A stretch of DNA of 64,000 nucleotides, from contig JALNLN010000005.1 of assembly GCA_023267855.1 (NCBI GenBank), positions 21,558 through 85,557 of the forward strand, written 5' to 3'. A model generated the notes under the pieces. That model saw only the letters and a program-made list of their open reading frames with translations, searched no databases and was not told the origin of the DNA. The position numbers and the translations under genes were made by a program. The stretch's first letter is position 1, and each line of letters starts with the position of its first letter. This document shows, one piece after another, positions 1 through 9,903 of the stretch. Source of the stretch: Candidatus Geocrenenecus dongiae (GTDB lineage: Archaea > Thermoproteota > Nitrososphaeria_A > Caldarchaeales > Wolframiiraptoraceae).

Positions 1-12
1 AGAGATAATTAC

Positions 13-1323
13 GTGCAATCTGATAGTTTTTCACTAAGATCTTTTTTAGAAGAATTAGATAGAGAAGGTGTCCTCGTAAATATATGGAAACCTGTTTCTT
101 GTAGATTTCAGATACCTGCAATATTGAAGAAGCTTGAACCTAGACCAGTACTCTTCCACAACATCGTCGAGCATAGTGAATTTAGACTAGTTGGTAATAT
201 CTGCGCTGATAGAAACATAGTCTCGAGATCACTAAACACTTCTGCAAATAGTTTAAGAGATAAGATTATAGATGCTATCGAGAATCCTGGAGAGATAAAC
301 ATAATAGAGAATCCACCATGCCAGGAAATCGTAATAGATGAACCCGACCTTAGAAGACTACCATTCATATGGACTGGATTAAATGATAAAGCTCCATACA
401 TATCTGCAAGCATAATAATAGCATACGATAGAGAATATGGTTATAATGCTAGCTTCCATAGATTAATGTTTCTAGATAAGGAGAGAGTTGCAGCTAGGAT
501 AGTTCCCCGCCATCTATACAAGTATATTGAGAGAGGGGTAAGAGATGTAGCGATAACTATTGGAAACCATCCAGCGTTCATGTTAGCGTCAGCTATCACA
601 ACGGAGATCGGGAGAAGCGAGCTTCAAATAGCATCAAAACTAGCTCCAATTAAATACGCTAAAACCTTAACAAACAACCTACTGGTTCCAGCAGATTCTG
701 AAGTAGTCTTAGAAGGAAGGATAACGGATGAATTTGTAGATGAGGGGCCATTCATAGACATCCTCGGAACATATGATGCTGTAAGAAAGGAGAGGATAAT
801 AGAGATAACTTGTATAACTATGAGACGTAATCCAATCTTCCAGTACATACTTCCATCAGGATTAGAGCATAAGAATCTCATGGGCTATCCGAGGGAAGTA
901 GCGATCTTTAAAGAAGTATCCAAGATATGTGAATGTCTAGATGTTAGATTAACTCCTGGAGGTGCCTCTTGGCTTAACGCAGTAATAAAGATAAAGAAGA
1001 AGAATGAAGATGATCCAAGGAAAGCTATAGAAGCAGCATTCAAAGCACATGAAAGCTTGAAGTATGTTATCGTTGTAGATGAAGATGTAGATATAGATAA
1101 TCCGCTGGAGGTAGAGTGGGCAATAGCTACTAGAACTCAGCTTGATAAAGATTTAATAGTTAAGCTCGGTGAGAAAGGTTCATCCCTAGACCCTTCGGCA
1201 GATCAGATTACCAGAGAAACATGTAAAGCAGGTCTAGACGCCACAATTCCACTCAATAGAGATAGATCAAAATTCATGAAAGCCAAGATACCAGACGTAG
1301 ACTTAAAACAATTCTTAGAATAA
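13..1323 (+). CDS. UbiD-family decarboxylase, probable anhydromevalonate phosphate decarboxylase
   Basis: 436 aa ORF with UbiD-like motifs (NPPCQEIV, FHRLMFLDKERVAARIVPRHL, EGPFIDILGTYD); directly upstream of AcnX subunits. Confidence 0.85.
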   Translation: MQSDSFSLRSFLEELDREGVLVNIWKPVSCRFQIPAILKKLEPRPVLFHNIVEHSEFRLVGNICADRNIVSRSLNTSANSLRDKIIDAIENPGEINIIENPPCQEIVIDEPDLRRLPFIWTGLNDKAPYISASIIIAYDREYGYNASFHRLMFLDKERVAARIVPRHLYKYIERGVRDVAITIGNHPAFMLASAITTEIGRSELQIASKLAPIKYAKTLTNNLLVPADSEVVLEGRITDEFVDEGPFIDILGTYDAVRKERIIEITCITMRRNPIFQYILPSGLEHKNLMGYPREVAIFKEVSKICECLDVRLTPGGASWLNAVIKIKKKNEDDPRKAIEAAFKAHESLKYVIVVDEDVDIDNPLEVEWAIATRTQLDKDLIVKLGEKGSSLDPSADQITRETCKAGLDATIPLNRDRSKFMKAKIPDVDLKQFLE

Positions 1324-1447
1324 TGTATTCACTCCACCTCACTATAAACTTATCTTAAACACAATTTACCTAACGAACCCGTAAAGTTTATCCTAACATT
1401 TTGGCTAGATGTAGGATAGATAACCTCGTTCATGGTGATGGTTGTAG

Positions 1448-2635
1448 ATGTATTTGACTAAGGAAGAAGAGAAGATGCTTAATGGAGAGATGGGGTATGC
1501 TAAGCAGATCGCTATGGAGATCTTGGTGGCTCTTGGAAAGATATATAATGCTGAAAAAATGATACCAGTAAAGAGTACACAGATATCTGGAGTATCATAT
1601 AAGAATCTTGGAGAAGCGGGTTTAGAATGGCTTGAAGAAATAGCTAGAGATGGTAGAGTAGAAGTATTATCAACATTAAACCCTGCTGGAGTAGATCTGG
1701 AAGACTGGGGTAAGATGGGGGTAGATGAAGAATTTGTCTCAACTCAGAAAAAGATTGTAGAAACCTATGTTAAAATGGGTGTGCAGCCAACACTCACCTG
1801 CACGCCATACTATGTCGGGAATAAGCCACAGCTAGGAGATAATGTAGCTTGGAGTGAGAGTTCAGCGATAATCTATGTAAACTCTGTTATAGGTGCTAGA
1901 ACGAATAGAGAAGGTGGGCCGAGCGCTCTAGCATCAGCATTAACTGGTAGAACACCATACTATGGATTACACGTAACAGAGAACAGGGCCCCATCAATAG
2001 AAGTCCATGTACCAGAATTGAGAGATGAATACGATTACGCACTCTTAGGATATTTTATCGGAAAGATGTGTAGAGGAAAGATACCTTTGTTTAAAGGTGT
2101 GAAGTCTGTGGACAACGTGGAACTTAAAGCACTTGGAGCAGCATTAGCAAGTAGTGGAGATCTAGCAATCTTCCATATAGAAGGATTAACACCAGAATAC
2201 ACATTAAAACCTATAGAGAAGATGGAGAGGATAGAAGTAGAAGAAAGAGATTTGAGAGAAGCTAGAGATGAACTTAACGATGATTCTCCAGTAGATCTAG
2301 TATTCATAGGCTGTCCACACGCTTCACTGGAAGAGATAATAATGTTTATGGAGAAGCTTAATGGTAGACAGGTTAGAAAAGAGACCTGGATATGTACATC
2401 TAGAAGTATTAAGAATCTATGTGTTGAGCTAGGTGTGAAGAAGAAGCTTGAAGAACTAGGTGTAAAGATACTGGCAGATACATGTCCAGTGATAGCTCCG
2501 ATAGAACAAGTGGGGGTACGGTCGATAGCTACAAACTCTGCTAAAGGTGCATGGTACTCTAGAAACTTGAATAAGCTTAAAGTTAAGATCGCTAGGATGG
2601 ATGAACTTGTAGAAGAAGCGGTGAAAGAATATTGA
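1448..2635 (+). CDS. Aconitase X catalytic (large) subunit, probable phosphomevalonate dehydratase large subunit
   Basis: AcnX-like sequence ([50 protein letters not shown]-like); overlaps the small subunit ORF. Confidence 0.88.
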   Translation: [395 protein letters not shown]

Positions 2636-3048
2636 TCAAAGTTAAAGGTAGAGTGATAAAGAAGGGTAAAGTACGTGGAGAAGCATTAAGATCAACTCAG
2701 CCTATAAGCTTCCTAGGTGGAGTAGACCCGGAAACAGGGATAGTTATAGAGAAAGGACATGAGCTTGAAGGTAGATCTATAGCTGGAAAAATACTTGTCT
2801 TCCCGAGAGGTAAAGGATCTACCGTAAGCTCATACATACTTTATAGATTGAAGAAGAAAGGCTTAGCACCTTCAGGAATAATAAACGAATTCTGTGAACC
2901 AATAATAGCTGTAGGAGCCGTAATCTCAGATATACCGACCGTAGACAAGATAGACATAAACCTCATAGAAACAGGAGACTGGGTAGAAATAGATAATGAA
3001 ACAGTAACTATTTGGAAAAGGGGGGATAAAAACCCTATAAATATGTAG
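2632..3048 (+). CDS. Aconitase X small (swivel) subunit, DUF126-type
   Basis: 138 aa; FLGGVDPETG and FPRGKGSTVSSYILYRLKKKGLAPSGII; ATG-overlap with large subunit. Confidence 0.88.
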   Translation: MIKVKGRVIKKGKVRGEALRSTQPISFLGGVDPETGIVIEKGHELEGRSIAGKILVFPRGKGSTVSSYILYRLKKKGLAPSGIINEFCEPIIAVGAVISDIPTVDKIDINLIETGDWVEIDNETVTIWKRGDKNPINM

Positions 3049-3101
3049 TTGAAAGTAGTGGTTTTTAATTACCTTGCGATTATTATCTATGGGAACATCT
3101 T

Positions 3102-3998
3102 TTGCTTATATATGCTCGTTTCCACGGTCGTGGGGGGCATGGCGTAAAAACTGCGAGTAGAATTCTCGGTACATCTGCACATCTAGAAGGATTCCATGTA
3201 CAAGACTTTCCGATATATGGTGCAGAGAGGAGAGGAGCGCCAGTAACAGCGTTCACTAAGATTTCTGATGATCCGTTAAAACTACTTGATAGGGGTTACA
3301 TCTTTAATCCGAATCTAGTGCTAGTCTCAGATGAATCACTATTATCTGATCCTATAGCAAACCCATTATCAGGGATACAGACAGGTGGAACAGCATTCAT
3401 AAACACTACCAAGAACATAGATCATCTACAGATAAAACACGATAACATAAACATCGTTGTAGGAGATGTTACAGGGCTATCTCTTAGGTATGTTGGCAGA
3501 GTTGTTTTAAGTACTGGGATAGGTGCTATCGCTACTAAACTCACAGGTATGATTAGATGGAACTCACTTGAAGAAGCCGTTAAAGAAGAACTTCAAGAAA
3601 TAGGTATAAAAGGAGAGCTTCTAGAAAAGAACATACTCTTAGCGAAAACATGTTTCGAGCTCGTTTACCCCGCACCGCTACCACCCCCATCACAACAAAA
3701 GAAATACAAGATAGTTGAATTAAACTGGACCCATCCACCCTACAATATACCCGAGATATGGAATATTGGAAATACTAAGATAAGGAAGACGGGAAGTTGG
3801 AGAGTATTCAAACCATTGATAAATCTTGAGAAATGTACTAGATGTAGTTTATGCGTAATCTACTGTCCAGAAGGAGTAATAGAAATGGTTGATAACAGTC
3901 TAGTGGTAGATTATGATAACTGTAAAGGTTGCTTGATATGTTTCAATGAATGCCCTGTTAAAGCTATAAGTTATGTGAGGGAGGCTGAAGCAGTATGA
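3102..3998 (+). CDS. 2-oxoacid:ferredoxin oxidoreductase gamma-delta fusion subunit
   Basis: N-terminal FHGRGGHGVKTASRILG gamma domain; C-terminal two CxxCxxCxxxC clusters (CTRCSLCVIYCP, CKGCLICFNECP). Confidence 0.88.
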   Translation: MLIYARFHGRGGHGVKTASRILGTSAHLEGFHVQDFPIYGAERRGAPVTAFTKISDDPLKLLDRGYIFNPNLVLVSDESLLSDPIANPLSGIQTGGTAFINTTKNIDHLQIKHDNINIVVGDVTGLSLRYVGRVVLSTGIGAIATKLTGMIRWNSLEEAVKEELQEIGIKGELLEKNILLAKTCFELVYPAPLPPPSQQKKYKIVELNWTHPPYNIPEIWNIGNTKIRKTGSWRVFKPLINLEKCTRCSLCVIYCPEGVIEMVDNSLVVDYDNCKGCLICFNECPVKAISYVREAEAV

Positions 3999-5290
3999 TA
4001 AGAACTAAACTTATATTAGAACTTGGATTTAAGAGGTATCTGGTACCACCAGTTAAACGTGCAGTAATGATGACAGGTAACACAGCAGCTGCGTGGGCTG
4101 CTAGACTAGCAGAAGTAGATTATATTCCAGCTTATCCAATAACACCTCAAACAGAGATCATAGAAAAATTGGCAGAATGGATAGCGAATGGGGAGATGAA
4201 GGCGAAATTAACGATACTGGAATCAGAACATTCTATGTTGACAGCTGCTGGGACAGGAGCGCTTTCAGGTGCAAGAGTTTTTACAGCAACATCTAGCCAA
4301 GGACTATTGTATGCTTATGAAATGTTGTATAACGTAGCTGGGTGGAGAGCTCCAATAGTCTTAGTAAATGTTAGTAGAGCTGTTGCCGCACCTATAACCT
4401 TGGAGCCAGATCACAATGATTTCCTCTCAACAAGAGACTCTGGTTTCATACTCCTACATGCAGAAACATGTCAAGAAGTATTAGACTTAATCCTGATAGC
4501 CTACAGGGTTTCAGAAGATTATAGAGTCCTCCTTCCAAGCATAGTTAACATGGATGGTTTCCACATTTCTTTCACACGTGAACCGGTAATCCTTCCAGAG
4601 ATTGAAGAAGTTAGAAGATTCCTACCTAGATACAATTACGTGAATCCGTTTAGAGCAGGAAAACATTCAGCTAAAGGTGTTACAGTGCTTAGACCACCAC
4701 TATACAGTTTCTACAAATACCAGATGCATTTCTCATCTCTTAACGCTGTAAAAGTGTTTAAAGAAGCTTGTAGCGAGTTTGAAGAACACTTTGCTAGAAG
4801 ATACGATGTAGTCGAGAAGTACATGCTTGATGATGCAGAATACGCTATAGTAATGATGGGGTCTTTCTCAACGATAGGTAAGAAAGCTGTAAGAATATTT
4901 AGAGAAGAAGGATTCAGCGTAGGTTTACTTAAGATAAGAATGGTCCGACCCTTCCCAAAAGAAGACATTAGAGAAGCACTAAAGAATAAGAAAGGAGTTA
5001 TAGTGATAGACCAAAACATATCGCCAGGTTTCGGTGGAATACTGTACGGTGAGATATGCTCAGCATTATATGGTTTTAGAGATAGGCCTCCATTAATCTT
5101 ATCAGTAATAGGTGGAGTAGGTGGAAAAACATTAACCATAGATGAGATAAGATATGTATTCGAATACCTGCTTGACTGTGAAAGATCTGGAAAAGAGCCT
5201 CGGCCAATACTATTGTTTAGAGAAGATGAACTTGAGGAAGTCAAATCTCTATTAAAGGTGGGGTTTGGTGGAGATGTCTTCCAACTCTAG
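3995..5290 (+). CDS. porA: 2-oxoacid:ferredoxin oxidoreductase alpha subunit
   Basis: TGNTAAAWAARLAEVDYIPAYPITPQTEIIEKLAEW, SEHSMLTAAGTGALSGARVFTATSSQGLLY. Confidence 0.88.
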   Translation: MIRTKLILELGFKRYLVPPVKRAVMMTGNTAAAWAARLAEVDYIPAYPITPQTEIIEKLAEWIANGEMKAKLTILESEHSMLTAAGTGALSGARVFTATSSQGLLYAYEMLYNVAGWRAPIVLVNVSRAVAAPITLEPDHNDFLSTRDSGFILLHAETCQEVLDLILIAYRVSEDYRVLLPSIVNMDGFHISFTREPVILPEIEEVRRFLPRYNYVNPFRAGKHSAKGVTVLRPPLYSFYKYQMHFSSLNAVKVFKEACSEFEEHFARRYDVVEKYMLDDAEYAIVMMGSFSTIGKKAVRIFREEGFSVGLLKIRMVRPFPKEDIREALKNKKGVIVIDQNISPGFGGILYGEICSALYGFRDRPPLILSVIGGVGGKTLTIDEIRYVFEYLLDCERSGKEPRPILLFREDELEEVKSLLKVGFGGDVFQL

Positions 5291-6227
5291 GTATAGATCT
5301 ATCAAAGATCTACTAAGTGAAGATTATGTTGTAGCTGGAACACCCCTCTGCTCTGGATGCGGCGCCATACTGACGCTGAGAATCTTCCACAAAATTTTAG
5401 GTGGAAATGTTGTGTGGGTGAATGCCGCTGGATGTGTTACACTCATGGTGAACTACCCCTTCACACCACTCAAATCTTCATGGATGTATACTGCGATGGC
5501 TTGCGCACCTGCTGGAGCACAAGGGATAAGAGATGCGTTAGATATACTTATGGAGAAGGGTAGGATTCCAGTAGACCAGGACTTGAAGGTCGCTGTTATT
5601 ACAGGTGATGGTGCAGCATATGATATAGGTTTACAGAGTAGTTCTGGAGCAATATATCGTGGACTAGACTTCTATTATCTATGTTATGATAATGAAGCAT
5701 ATGGGAATACTGGTTTCCAGTTTTCTTCTGCAACACCTCTAGGTTCTAGAACTGCTACATCTCCACCAACACCACTAAACCCAGAAGGATATAAGAAAAA
5801 GAAGAAAGATTTATTCGAGATATGGAGAGCCCACAAACCACCATACCTAGCAACAATATCTCCATCACATCCACTAGACATAGCTAGGAAGATAGAGAAA
5901 GCTGAAAAATATAGAGGACCTAAACTCTTCATAGCTATCTCTCCATGTCCACCTGGATGGGGTTTTGAAACCATGGAGACTGTTAGAATGGCTAGACTAG
6001 CTGTAGAGACAGGCATATGGCCACTTAAAGAAGCCATATATGGTGAAGTTAAACACACATATATACCGAGAAAACTGAAGCCAGTTGAAGAATATCTTAA
6101 GACACAAGCAAGATTCAGACACTTATTCTACCCAGTAAAGAATGCTGAGATAATACAGACAATCCAAGGAGAAATAGAAGAATACTGGAGAGAAGTATAC
6201 AGAAGAGAACTAGGAGAAAATATTTAG
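5265..6227 (+). CDS. porB: 2-oxoacid:ferredoxin oxidoreductase beta subunit
   Basis: GTPLCSGCGAILTLR, TPP-binding GDGAAYDIGLQ; follows alpha subunit. Confidence 0.88.
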   Translation: MVEMSSNSRYRSIKDLLSEDYVVAGTPLCSGCGAILTLRIFHKILGGNVVWVNAAGCVTLMVNYPFTPLKSSWMYTAMACAPAGAQGIRDALDILMEKGRIPVDQDLKVAVITGDGAAYDIGLQSSSGAIYRGLDFYYLCYDNEAYGNTGFQFSSATPLGSRTATSPPTPLNPEGYKKKKKDLFEIWRAHKPPYLATISPSHPLDIARKIEKAEKYRGPKLFIAISPCPPGWGFETMETVRMARLAVETGIWPLKEAIYGEVKHTYIPRKLKPVEEYLKTQARFRHLFYPVKNAEIIQTIQGEIEEYWREVYRRELGENI

Positions 6228-6326
6228 AAGAAAAATATGCATAATACTTCAGTTACTGCAGCCTTCATCATCTCTTCAGGGTACCTCAACTTCATCATCA
6301 AAAAATATTACGTATGAGATGTATTT

Positions 6327-7802
6327 CTATATTTTTACACCGAAGATTGTCTGCAAGATAACGGCCGCTAAGAAGAATCCATAGAATATTGCTCCACATG
6401 CCAGTATTAATGTTGTTATAGGTGATGGTCTCAGTTCTTTAGGCATGTACTTATAGTTTACTATTATTTGTAGTGGGTAGGCGATCGTTAAAGCAAGTAA
6501 TCCTAGATTTGCACCTATCAATGTAAGCATGTAGGGAGAAGCCCAACCATAAACTAGTGACCCAATCATTATTATCAATGATACGAAGAACATAATGTAC
6601 AGTATTAGATAGTAGATTCTTCTAGGATCGCCTTTAGCAAACTTCCTAACATTTTCACTAGCTAGCCAGAAGTTATCGACGATAACTCTGGTCGTAGAAT
6701 CCATCAGACCCCACTGTGTATCAAATAAGATCCAGAAACCTGAGAGCAGAACTACGAACCATGCAGCTACACCTAGATATGTAGCAAGTGCTTGTGCTTG
6801 AGCAGCAGCTATGCCAAACCCTCTAAGTGATGCTGCTTGCTCGGGTGTTAGAAGAGCGTGAGCCATAGTGGTAGTCATGATGAGGGTTATGAATGTTATC
6901 AAGCTGAAGACGATCCAGCTATCTATCCTCAATATCATTAACCATCTTTTCCACTTCTTCATATTCTCTTCATTTATTCTGAAAGGCACTTCTTCAGCCT
7001 TTAATTCAACCTTCCTCCCACCGATTACCGCTGATATGTATCCTATTTTTGAAGCCATTCCCCAGCCCTTATCTCTAGCATAACTAGATAACATTAGATT
7101 AAATCCAAATCCAGCTGGAATATATGCTATGGCTCCGGAAATAGCTATCCAGTCTATTTTACCTGGAGGCGGTAGACCTCCTCTCTCTGATAGAAAACCA
7201 CCTAAACCACTAAGAACATCAATCCAGTCAGAAGGTTTAGCAGCAACTACGACACCTATGAGAACAGTCGTAAACAACAAAATTATCAGAGGCCAACTAA
7301 TAATCTCCAAGGTTCTCTGAATCTTCCATCCAATATGTAGTACGAGAATACCTATAACTAATGCAACTATACCCCAAGCCAATAGTAACATAGAATCCTG
7401 CGGTCCCGGAAGTCTACCAAGTTGGAGAGCCGTTATAGCTGTAGCTGAAGCAATAGCCCAAGAAGGCCACATAACGGGAATGAATAACAGTAAAGTCCAT
7501 ATCCAAGCCCATCCAAAAGGGCCGGGTGGAAGCTTTTGGTATGCTTTATGAACGGGCTGCCCACAGTATACAGGATACTTCATAGATTCTACACCGAGCA
7601 CTGCTTGAAGTAGACATGAAAATGCTGCAAGCCATAGAAGTTGTGGACCGTAAGCAGCTACAGCAGCTGGAAAGAGAATCCATTCACCTGAACCTATTGC
7701 TAGCGAAGCCATTATAACCCCTGGTCCAAGAGCTTTTAGATATGATAGGAATCCTGGTGGTGGCGGTGGTGGAAGATCATTATTCAGATCACTGGACCCC
7801 AT
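6327..7802 (-). CDS. Nramp-family divalent metal ion transporter-like membrane protein
   Basis: Polytopic 491 aa; ALGPGVIMASLAIGSGEWILFP and SGFWILFDTQWGLMDSTTRV resemble Nramp-type cores. Confidence 0.65.
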   Translation of the reverse strand: MGSSDLNNDLPPPPPPGFLSYLKALGPGVIMASLAIGSGEWILFPAAVAAYGPQLLWLAAFSCLLQAVLGVESMKYPVYCGQPVHKAYQKLPPGPFGWAWIWTLLLFIPVMWPSWAIASATAITALQLGRLPGPQDSMLLLAWGIVALVIGILVLHIGWKIQRTLEIISWPLIILLFTTVLIGVVVAAKPSDWIDVLSGLGGFLSERGGLPPPGKIDWIAISGAIAYIPAGFGFNLMLSSYARDKGWGMASKIGYISAVIGGRKVELKAEEVPFRINEENMKKWKRWLMILRIDSWIVFSLITFITLIMTTTMAHALLTPEQAASLRGFGIAAAQAQALATYLGVAAWFVVLLSGFWILFDTQWGLMDSTTRVIVDNFWLASENVRKFAKGDPRRIYYLILYIMFFVSLIIMIGSLVYGWASPYMLTLIGANLGLLALTIAYPLQIIVNYKYMPKELRPSPITTLILACGAIFYGFFLAAVILQTIFGVKI

Positions 7803-7932
7803 ATTTGATCAAGAATGTACAAAAATACAACCAGAATTTAAAACTTTACATTCTAAGTATTAGATCTTTAAATTCTTTTCATTTGGAAATTCTTATAACG
7901 CCGTCATAAAAACCCTCAAAACTATACGAACT

Positions 7933-8460
7933 TTAAGGAGATTTCCGTTTAAGTGTTTCTTCAAAAATTCTGTAAGTTTCATCATCGTAAAGGCAGAGTA
8001 TTATCTTTTTTAAGCCAGTCTTCTTAGATTTCAGGTAATCTATTATTGCTGTGAGCATTACTTCTGCACATTTATCTTTCGGATAGCCAAATATTCCGGT
8101 AGATATTGCTGGAAAAGCTATAGATTCAACTCTATGTTTATCTGCAAGTTCGAGAGCGCTTAAAGTTGCTGAACGGAGTTTCCTATCTTCATCTCCTTCA
8201 CCCATTCTAGGTCCTACAGCGTGGATAACGTATCTTGCTTTCAAGTTTCCAGCAGATGTAATTACGGCACCACCTACAGGACAGTAACCAATCTTATCAC
8301 ATTCTTCTTGAATCACTCTACCACCCTTCCTTAAGATTGCGCCTGCTACTCCTCCACCCATCTTTAAACTTGAATTAGCAGCATTAACAATAACATCTAC
8401 TTCTAGATCTGTAATATCTCCTTTAATAAGCTCAATAACTGTCTCACCAATCTTCAACAT
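7933..8460 (-). CDS. Macro domain protein (O-acetyl-ADP-ribose deacetylase-like)
   Basis: [24 protein letters not shown] and [13 protein letters not shown] macro domain motifs. Confidence 0.92.
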   Translation of the reverse strand: MLKIGETVIELIKGDITDLEVDVIVNAANSSLKMGGGVAGAILRKGGRVIQEECDKIGYCPVGGAVITSAGNLKARYVIHAVGPRMGEGDEDRKLRSATLSALELADKHRVESIAFPAISTGIFGYPKDKCAEVMLTAIIDYLKSKKTGLKKIILCLYDDETYRIFEETLKRKSP

Positions 8461-8653
8461 ACCTAGTAATGAAGATCTCTTCCAAAATTAAAAACTTTAA
8501 CCATAGTTTTAATCCTTTAAATTTTAGATCAAAGATTGATAAAGCATGTAGACATTACGTAGAGTTCGTTATGATAAAATTGTTAGAACACTTAATTCAA
8601 GTAACGTATCTATTTGAGAATTCTTTAAAAATAAGGTTTTACATGTTTTTTGT

Positions 8654-9883
8654 ATGGATTTTGAGTTTTCGGAGGATGAATTGAGATTTAGAGAGAGTGT
8701 TCGGGAATTTTGTAAGAGGTATATTGAGCCGAAGTGGGTTGAGATAGATGAGAGAGGCAGGATACCTGTAGACTTGATCAAGAAGATGGGTGAACAAGGT
8801 TTACTGGCTATACCTGTTTCTGAAGAATATGGAGGCATGGGTGGAACGATAACTATGGCCGCTATAGCTGCTGAAGAAATAGGATATCATGATCCTTCTG
8901 TAGCAACAGCGGTTTACGTTCTTTTGAATAATGGTTGGCCTTTCTTAATGGAGAAGTATAGTGGCGAAGAAGCGAAACAAGAAATTCTACCAAAGGTTGC
9001 AAAGGGAGATGCATTCTACGGCATAGCTTCAACAGAATCTCACGGAGGTTCAGATGTAGCTGGAATAAAAACAACAGCCGTAAAGAAGAATAGTACATGG
9101 ATTCTGAACGGTGAGAAAACGTATATAAGCGGTATAAGAGAGATACAAGAACTACCAGAAGGTGGGGGATACTTTCTAGTAGCGAAAACAGGTAAACCAG
9201 AATATGGGCACAGAAATATCACAGCCTTCAACTTAATCGTTAAATGGAATGGTAAAGTTAAAGCTGGATGGAAACCAACAATCTTTGAAGAGATAGGTAG
9301 AAGAGGGATAAGCACTGGATCCTTCACACTAGAGGATTTCGAAGTGGAAGACAAATACAGAATCGGAGAAGAAAACAAAGGATTCTACTACTTAATGGAA
9401 GGATTCAATGTTGCAAGAATACTTGTAGCAGCTGCAACAATTGGAAGCGGTAGGTGGGCTCTAGACCAAGCAGTAGAATGGATTAGGAATAGAAGACTCT
9501 TTGAAGGAAGATCTATAGCGTCTTTCCAAGGAGTGAGCTTTAAGTTCTCAGAACTTTACAGTGAGCTTGAAGCTGCGAGACTACTAACATATAGAGCTGC
9601 GTGGCTTGCAGACAAGATATACGTAGAGAAAGATTCTAGGTGGAGGGAAAGAGATCTGAACGTGCCTGTAGCATTATGTAAACTTAAAGCTCCAGAAGCA
9701 ACTTCAAAGATATATGAAGAATTAATGAAATGGTATGGAGCGTATGCGTATACGAAAGATTGTAATGCGTTCAGAGGATGGCTTGGAACATTCTCATATA
9801 CGATAGGTGCGGAGGGAGCACAGAATATAATGAGGTTGATAATTGCTAGAGACATAATAGGATCAGAATACGTTAAAGGATAA
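8654..9883 (+). CDS. Acyl-CoA dehydrogenase family protein
   Basis: EEYGGMGGTITMAAIAAEEIG, SHGGSDVAGIKTTAVK, NGEKTYISG; C-terminal GAEGAQNIMRLIIARDIIG. Confidence 0.88.
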   Translation: MDFEFSEDELRFRESVREFCKRYIEPKWVEIDERGRIPVDLIKKMGEQGLLAIPVSEEYGGMGGTITMAAIAAEEIGYHDPSVATAVYVLLNNGWPFLMEKYSGEEAKQEILPKVAKGDAFYGIASTESHGGSDVAGIKTTAVKKNSTWILNGEKTYISGIREIQELPEGGGYFLVAKTGKPEYGHRNITAFNLIVKWNGKVKAGWKPTIFEEIGRRGISTGSFTLEDFEVEDKYRIGEENKGFYYLMEGFNVARILVAAATIGSGRWALDQAVEWIRNRRLFEGRSIASFQGVSFKFSELYSELEAARLLTYRAAWLADKIYVEKDSRWRERDLNVPVALCKLKAPEATSKIYEELMKWYGAYAYTKDCNAFRGWLGTFSYTIGAEGAQNIMRLIIARDIIGSEYVKG

Positions 9884-9903
9884 TGTACAGGTGAGAACAT
9901 AAA

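Noticed and set aside
2930-2945. Second TetR operator-like site (ATACCGACCGTAGAC)
   Set aside because: Only half-site similarity inside a coding sequence; not palindromic
8469-8684. 71-aa ORF and antisense 8569-8838 near the acyl-CoA dehydrogenase start
   Set aside because: AT-rich intergenic frame overlapping the ACAD start; no recognisable features
108-9900. Antisense ORFs within metabolic genes (e.g. 2035-2307, 4711-5244, 5684-6058, 9556-9900)
   Set aside because: Fully overlap well-supported CDSs on the opposite strand, Ser/Leu-rich translations typical of antisense frames
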